The notes below the pieces were generated by a model. The model was given only the letters and a program-made list of their open reading frames with translations. It made no database searches and was not told where the DNA came from. A program made the position numbers and the translations under genes. From an uncultured Bacilli bacterium (GTDB lineage Bacteria; Bacillota_I; Bacilli_A; RF39; UBA660): a DNA stretch of 19,510 nt. Position 1 is the stretch's first letter; every line of letters starts with the position of its first letter. Location of the stretch: NCBI GenBank assembly GCA_947630585.1, contig CANRIE010000112.1, positions 1 through 19,510 of the forward strand, written 5' to 3'. Of the stretch, positions 15,455 through 19,510 are shown piece by piece.

Positions 15455-16343
15455 GATTATGGAAAGTAAAGTTGGAGATGTGTTAGTTAATCCATCTTTA
15501 GCAAAATTTACAACTTATAAAGTTGGGGGAAATTGTCTTGCAATAGTTTATCCTAAGAATATTGACAAGTTAATTGAATTAATGAAAATTATTAAAGATT
15601 ATGGTATTAAATACTTTATTTTAGGAAATGGTAGTAATGTTTTATTTAGTGATAAAACTTATGAAGGAATAATAATCAAGTTAGATAAATTCAATGAAAT
15701 AACAATTGATGATGCGATTATCAATGTTGGAGCCGGGTATAGTTTAGTTAAATTATCACAAGAAACAGCGAAGATGGGGCTTGCAGGACTTGAATTTGCA
15801 GCCGGAATCCCAGGAACGATTGGAGGAGCTACTTTCATGAATGCTGGAGCCTATAATTCTGATATGAAAAGTGTTATAAAAAGTGTTAAAGTTTTAACTC
15901 CTGATTTAAAAATTATCAATTTAACTAACCAAGAAATGCAATTTAACTATCGGGATAGTTTCTTACAACATAACAAAGGTTATATTTGTTTAGGAGTTAC
16001 TTTAAAATTAAAACATGGTGATAAAGAGATCCTGGCTGAAGTCATAAAAGATAGAAAACTAAAACGAAAGAAAACGCAACCTCTTGAATATCCAAGTGCT
16101 GGTTCAGTCTTTAGAAATCCCGAAGGAATGTATGCTGGAAAGTTAATTGAAGATTTAAATTTAAAAGGTTATCAAGTTGGGGGTGCGAAAGTAAGTCCAA
16201 AACACGCGAACTTCATTATCAATATAGGGGGAGCAAAAGCCGCAGATATAAAAGAAATAATAGATACTATTAAAGAAAAAGTTAACAAAGAATATAATAT
16301 AAAACTTCGCGTTGAACAACGCCTTGTAAATTGGGATGATTAA
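15435..16343 (+). CDS. murB: UDP-N-acetylmuramate dehydrogenase MurB
   Basis: An FAD enzyme that reduces UDP-GlcNAc-enolpyruvate to UDP-MurNAc in the cytoplasm. Motifs: TTYKVGG near the N-terminus, GNGSNVLF, GIPGTIGGATFMNAGAY (FAD binding), YRDS, PSAGSVFRNP with the catalytic serine, and KVSPKHANFIIN. It looks like the type II MurB of Gram-positives. Two starts are possible: ATG 15435, used here because AGG lies 8 nt upstream, or ATG 15429, which would add two residues but leave no room for a ribosome site. It overlaps murG, so it is translationally coupled. Confidence 0.96.
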   Translation: MEKIINEIMESKVGDVLVNPSLAKFTTYKVGGNCLAIVYPKNIDKLIELMKIIKDYGIKYFILGNGSNVLFSDKTYEGIIIKLDKFNEITIDDAIINVGAGYSLVKLSQETAKMGLAGLEFAAGIPGTIGGATFMNAGAYNSDMKSVIKSVKVLTPDLKIINLTNQEMQFNYRDSFLQHNKGYICLGVTLKLKHGDKEILAEVIKDRKLKRKKTQPLEYPSAGSVFRNPEGMYAGKLIEDLNLKGYQVGGAKVSPKHANFIINIGGAKAADIKEIIDTIKEKVNKEYNIKLRVEQRLVNWDD

Positions 16344-16344
16344 A

Positions 16345-17013
16345 ATGAGTAAAAAAAAGAATAAAAAGAATAAACTAATTAAAATAATACTAACTATACT
16401 AATTCTTGCAAGTATAATTTTCTACTTATTTAATATTAAAATAAAAAATATCTATATTGTAGGAAATAGCTTATTAACTGATCAAGAAATAATTGAACTA
16501 GCAGGAATTGAAAACTATCCCAAGTTATTTAAATATCCAAGTTTAAGCATGGAAAACAAAATTAAAGTTAATCCTTATGTTGAAAGTGTTAAAGTATCTA
16601 AAAACTTATTTGGAAGAGTTACTATTAAAATAAAAGAATATAATTTATTATTAAAAAATGAATTGGATAATAAAGTTTATTTATCAAATTTAAAATCTAT
16701 TCCAACTGATAATCAAATAATAGGGCTTCCAACTTTAATAAATTCAACTCCTACAGAAATACTAGATCCATTTTTAGTTAAATTAGATAAAATTGATAGA
16801 GAAATATTAAGTAGTATTTCAGAAATTGAATATAAACCTAATGAATATGATAAAGATTTATTCTTATTTTATATGAATGATGGTAATTATGTTTATATTA
16901 CAACAACTAGATTAAACCATATTAATAAATATGATGAAGTATTAAAAGAATTAGATGGTAAAAAAGGAATTTTATATCTTGATAGTGGTAATCATTTTCA
17001 AGTACTAGAATAA
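16345..17013 (+). CDS. divIB: Cell division protein DivIB/FtsQ
   Basis: A bitopic divisome protein that links FtsL/DivIC-type partners to septal wall synthesis. 222 aa with the family plan: short lysine-rich cytoplasmic tail (1-10), membrane helix (11-29), then a POTRA domain (about 32-100) with IKNIYIVGNSLLTDQEIIELAG, VNPYVESVKVSKNLFGRVTIKIKE, and a beta domain after it. The start at 16345 (MSKKK) has GGGA 8 nt upstream; ATG 16336 is in frame but inside that site. The murB stop lies 2 nt before the chosen start, so expression is coupled to murB. Confidence 0.93.
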   Translation: MSKKKNKKNKLIKIILTILILASIIFYLFNIKIKNIYIVGNSLLTDQEIIELAGIENYPKLFKYPSLSMENKIKVNPYVESVKVSKNLFGRVTIKIKEYNLLLKNELDNKVYLSNLKSIPTDNQIIGLPTLINSTPTEILDPFLVKLDKIDREILSSISEIEYKPNEYDKDLFLFYMNDGNYVYITTTRLNHINKYDEVLKELDGKKGILYLDSGNHFQVLE

Positions 17014-17025
17014 TTTTCCTTTTTT

Positions 17026-17034
17026 TGTTATAAT
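17026..17034 (+). promoter_or_regulatory. Extended -10 promoter of scpAB
   Basis: TGTTATAAT (17026-17034) fits TGnTATAAT. The -35 at 17 nt is poor (TAGAAT). AGGAGG (17040-17045) follows, so the leader would be only about 10 nt. No terminator precedes it, so scpAB may also be read from murG. Confidence 0.5.
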
Positions 17035-17050
17035 AATTTAGGAGGCTAAA

Positions 17051-17755
17051 ATGTACGATATAAGTTTAGATAATTTTCAAGGTCCAATGGATTTACTTTT
17101 ACATCTAATAAAGAAAAAGAAAATGAATATCTTAGATATTAAATTAGAAGTTATAATTGATGAATATTTAAATTATATAAAACATATGGAAAGTATGAAT
17201 TTAAATATTGCTTCAAGTTATTTAGTCATGGCCTCAGAACTTATTGAAATAAAGTCTCGAATGTTGCTGCCTAATTCTTTAGAAGACGATAGTGAAGAAG
17301 ATTTAAAAGAAAATTTAGTTAATAGATTAATTGAATATGAAAAATATAAAGAATTAGTACCAATATTTAAACAATTAGAAGATGAACGAAGTAATTATAA
17401 AACAAAGAGTCCAAGTAGTATTTTAGAATATAAAAGTGATAATAATTATACTAGTGATTTAAATATGGAAGATTTAGTCAATGCTTATAAGAAATTCTTA
17501 GAAAGAATTGAAGATGAAAAGCCAATTACAACTAAGGTTACCAAAAAAGAAATATCAGTTGCTAGTCAAATAAAAAAGATAAGAGATAAATTAGATGCCT
17601 ATAAACGTCTTGATTTCTTTAATTTATTTGAAGTTAAAACGAAAGAATATATAATTGCAACTTTTTTAGCCATTCTTGAAATGTCAAGAGAAAATGAGAT
17701 CAGAATTATTCAAGAGGGGAATTTCAAGAATATAGTAGTTGAGGTGATAGAATGA
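17051..17755 (+). CDS. scpA: Segregation and condensation protein A
   Basis: The kleisin subunit of the bacterial SMC complex, bridging the SMC heads during chromosome organisation. The 234-aa protein opens with the conserved FQGPMDLLLHLIKKKKMNI (9-27), followed by ASSYLVMASELIEIKSRMLLP, an acidic linker, and a C-terminal winged-helix region (LFEVKTKEYIIATFLAILEM). AGGAGG is 5 nt before the ATG. It overlaps scpB by 4 nt. Confidence 0.96.
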   Translation: MYDISLDNFQGPMDLLLHLIKKKKMNILDIKLEVIIDEYLNYIKHMESMNLNIASSYLVMASELIEIKSRMLLPNSLEDDSEEDLKENLVNRLIEYEKYKELVPIFKQLEDERSNYKTKSPSSILEYKSDNNYTSDLNMEDLVNAYKKFLERIEDEKPITTKVTKKEISVASQIKKIRDKLDAYKRLDFFNLFEVKTKEYIIATFLAILEMSRENEIRIIQEGNFKNIVVEVIE

Positions 17756-18324
17756 ACTTGAAAGGTGTCTTAGAAGGAATTTTATTTGTTGTAGGGGATG
17801 ATGGTGCAACTTTAAAGGAACTTATGGATATTTTAGAAATTGATAAGGAAAGTGTAGAAAACTTAATTTTAGAATTAAAGAAAGATTATGAAAAAGAAGA
17901 TAGAGGAATTAGACTTAGTATATTAGGAGATTCATTCAAGTTAACAACTAAAAAAGAACATAAAGATTATTATTCTAAGTTATTAGTAAGTGATGATGCG
18001 AATACACTATCTCAACCAGCTTTAGAAACTTTAGCCATAATTGCTTATAATGAACCAATTACAAGAGTGGAAGTTGATGAAATAAGAGGAGTTGGAACAG
18101 CACCTTTAATTAGAAAGTTAGTTGCTAAAGGGTTAATTAAAGAAGTTGGAAAAAGTGATTTACCAGGACGTCCTATTTTATATAAAACAACAAGTGAATT
18201 TTTAGATTATTTTAATATGGAATCATTGAGTGACCTACCAAAGATAGATAGTAATGTTGAAGTAGTTTCCGATGTTGATTTATATGAATCTAAATACATA
18301 GAAGATGATACAGAAGTAATATGA
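17752..18324 (+). CDS. scpB: Segregation and condensation protein B
   Basis: Dimeric partner of ScpA in the SMC complex, with two winged-helix domains. The 190-aa protein shows LEGILFVVGDDGATLKEL (7-24) and the family signature LSQPALETLAIIAYNEPITR (86-105) then EIRGVG (110-115) and GRPILYKTT (139-147). The acidic tail is variable. The ribosome site GAGGTGAT lies within the end of scpA, and the ATGA overlap couples translation. Confidence 0.96.
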   Translation: MNLKGVLEGILFVVGDDGATLKELMDILEIDKESVENLILELKKDYEKEDRGIRLSILGDSFKLTTKKEHKDYYSKLLVSDDANTLSQPALETLAIIAYNEPITRVEVDEIRGVGTAPLIRKLVAKGLIKEVGKSDLPGRPILYKTTSEFLDYFNMESLSDLPKIDSNVEVVSDVDLYESKYIEDDTEVI

Positions 18325-18328
18325 TTTT

Positions 18329-18351
18329 ATTCCCAATGGTGAATAATTTTT
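18329..18351 (+). terminator. Weak possible terminator after scpB
   Basis: ATTC (18329-18332) pairs with GAAT (18341-18344), with two further C-G pairs after a bulge, followed by five T (18347-18351). A short, imperfect stem. Confidence 0.35.
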
Positions 18352-18359
18352 AAAAAGTA

Positions 18360-18388
18360 TAGACTTAATGTAAAATATTTGATACAAT
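18360..18388 (+). promoter_or_regulatory. Possible promoter upstream of the HipA-like gene
   Basis: TAGACT (18360-18365), 17-nt spacer, TACAAT (18383-18388). If used, it gives a leader of more than 250 nt that includes both inverted repeats. A closer alternative (TTGATT 18552-18557 with TATATG 18575-18580) has a weaker -10. Confidence 0.4.
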
Positions 18389-18433
18389 ACTAAAAAAGAT
18401 ACATTTAAGTAACTCAAGATGTAATGGTTAATC

Positions 18434-18599
18434 TTTATGTGATAATTAAACATAAGTTATCACATAAATAATATATTTAAAGAAGAAAATTTAAATAAAA
18501 GAAACTATCAAAAATGGAGGTTCAAAAAATTGTGGTGTAAAAGTATTCAAATTGATTTCTTTTCGGTTATATTATATATGTAAGATTAATTTTACATAT
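18434..18599. repeat. Two inverted repeats in the leader of the HipA-like gene
   Basis: The 327-nt gap between scpB and the kinase gene has no convincing gene. It holds a perfect 12-bp inverted repeat, TTTATGTGATAA (18434-18445) with TTATCACATAAA (18457-18468), and an 8-bp one, ATATGTAA (18576-18583) with TTACATAT (18592-18599). Neither is followed by a T-run, so operator function is more likely than termination. A GGAGG at 18516-18520 followed by a 17-codon TTG-start frame (18530-18583) may be a gene relic or chance. Confidence 0.65.
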
Positions 18600-18651
18600 T
18601 GAAAATTATTCAAAATATTATTAAGTAAGTTTGATAATGGAAGGGAAGATT

Positions 18652-19488
18652 ATGAAAAAATATAAAATTTTAAATAATGAAATCGATTTTACTTTTATAC
18701 AAAATTCTATTATTGGAACATCTGGAAGTAGAGAAAAAAGAATTGTTGTTGATGAAAAGACGAAAGAAATTGCTTATTTTAAATACGAAAAATATAATTG
18801 CTCGGAATCTTGTTCGGAGAAGTTATCTTATGAAATTGATAAAATATTAGGTTATCCATGTGCTCATATTGAACTTGCAAAAGATGAGGCAGGACGTATT
18901 GGCATTCTTAGTTATCTTTTTGTTGATAATAAAAATTCACATCACAACGATGCTATTTCTTATATTAATAAAAATAGTAGTTTAAGAAAAGAAATTTATA
19001 CTATATCTAATATAAAGAATTGTTTAGATGAGATTGATTTAAATTTATTTCCTAATTTTTTAAAAATAATGGTTTTTGATGCTTTAGTAGGTGAGACAGA
19101 TAGACATGAAGAAAATTGGGGAATAATTTCAACTAATGATAATAAATATGAATTATCACCTTTATATGATAATGGTTGCAATTTATTAAGATATTTTAAA
19201 GATGAAAAATTTGCAGAAAAATATTATAATGACGATAAAAAATTTAATAAATATATAAGAAAACCAAAATCATTAATATATAAAGAAAATTCACAGCATA
19301 AATATAATTTGATAGAATTAATTGAAGAATTATACAAAAGATATCCACAGTACATAACTAATGAAATAAATGATTTGGATAAATTAACTGATGAAAAAAT
19401 AGTACAAATAGTTAATAAAATCCCAGATTCGTTATTGACCGTTACGAAAATGGGTTCAGGCCACGTGCTTAAGCGCGTAAATTCTTAA
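18652..19488 (+). CDS. Orphan HipA-like kinase domain protein with altered C-terminus
   Basis: 278 aa. The start at 18652 has AAGGGA 5 nt upstream; an in-frame TTG at 18631 is rejected. The N-terminal lobe has IAYFKYEKY with Lys44 as a candidate ATP lysine, and SEKLSYEIDKILGYPCAHIELA. The C-lobe carries the HipA-type catalytic segment GETDRHEENWG (147-157: Asp150, His152, Asn155) and the metal motif LYDNG (171-175, Asp173). This compact HipA_C-like architecture lacks the HipA N-terminal subdomain and no HipB-type regulator gene is adjacent. The last 18 codons change sharply to about 50% G+C (19430-19479) and encode LLTVTKMGSGHVLKRVNS, which does not look like the helical end expected of the family. 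The original 3' end may be replaced. Confidence 0.8.
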   Translation: MKKYKILNNEIDFTFIQNSIIGTSGSREKRIVVDEKTKEIAYFKYEKYNCSESCSEKLSYEIDKILGYPCAHIELAKDEAGRIGILSYLFVDNKNSHHNDAISYINKNSSLRKEIYTISNIKNCLDEIDLNLFPNFLKIMVFDALVGETDRHEENWGIISTNDNKYELSPLYDNGCNLLRYFKDEKFAEKYYNDDKKFNKYIRKPKSLIYKENSQHKYNLIELIEELYKRYPQYITNEINDLDKLTDEKIVQIVNKIPDSLLTVTKMGSGHVLKRVNS

Positions 19489-19495
19489 GAATTTA
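19478..19495. repeat. 18-bp palindrome over the stop codon of the HipA-like gene
   Basis: TAAATTCTTAAGAATTTA (19478-19495) is a perfect palindrome centred on the TAA stop, with another small palindrome, GCTTAAGC (19467-19474), just before. It follows the G+C-rich stretch and could mark an element end or a recombination site. Confidence 0.6.
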
Positions 19496-19510
19496 AAGGT
19501 AATTTATTGC

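Noticed and set aside
18530..18583. 17-codon TTG-start frame after GGAGG, possible leader peptide
   Set aside because: Very short, no repeated codons or following attenuator, and no evidence of conservation.
1..19510. Mycoplasma-type code with TGA as tryptophan
   Set aside because: TGA is the stop of several intact genes (4543, 10292, 17755, 18324) and Trp is encoded by TGG.
1..19510. tRNA or rRNA genes
   Set aside because: I saw no T-arm-like GGTTCGAATCC sequence or rRNA segment on either strand, reading by eye.

Overview
The window is very A+T-rich and uses the standard bacterial code. TGA ends several genes (the SDR gene, the sensor gene, scpA and scpB), so this is not a TGA=Trp mollicute. 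Aggaggt-type ribosome sites, consensus sigma-A promoters with 17-nt spacers, a Firmicutes-type L13 leader, scpAB and DivIB/FtsQ all point to a low-GC Bacillota of the class Bacilli. The host has a cell wall (murG, murB, divIB). An uncultured gut lineage near Erysipelotrichales/RF39 would fit, but that placement is inference.

Layout: 1-433 is a non-coding edge region. It holds a possible leftward-transcribed structured RNA and four copies of an 18-bp motif, two of which form a perfect hairpin. 434-820 encodes a small protein of unknown function. 839-1797 is the rplM-rpsI operon, with its own promoter, L13 autoregulatory leader and terminator. Convergent to it is a membrane-anchored protein with Ig-like repeats and a metallo-beta-lactamase fold (1846-3726, minus). 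3839-6420 is a tightly overlapping three-gene unit: SDR oxidoreductase, YnbB-type PLP enzyme, RluA/D-type pseudouridine synthase.

6421-7601 is an isolated Fic-fold gene. Its promoter is framed by four GTGAAAC half-sites, and its Fic motif has Gln where the catalytic His is expected. 7698-11802 is a membrane/envelope operon: a small anchored protein, a tandem solute-binding sensor with a damaged GGDEF loop, a YihY/BrkB membrane protein and an EndA-type nuclease. 11806-14267 is a monocistronic gene for a 796-residue all-helical repeat protein. 14329-17013 is murG-murB-divIB (peptidoglycan precursor synthesis and divisome), followed at once by scpA-scpB (condensin partners for chromosome segregation) to 18324.

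The right edge carries an orphan HipA-like kinase behind a 327-nt leader with two inverted repeats. Its last codons switch abruptly to about 50% G+C, as if the 3' end had been replaced.

The housekeeping blocks (ribosome, cell wall, division, segregation) are ordinary. The accessory interest lies in the Fic and HipA-like genes with operator-like leaders, the sensor/nuclease operon, the solenoid protein, the Ig-MBL protein and the left-edge repeats. Three enzymes or sensors in this one window (MBL, Fic, GGDEF) keep their fold but lack a canonical catalytic residue.
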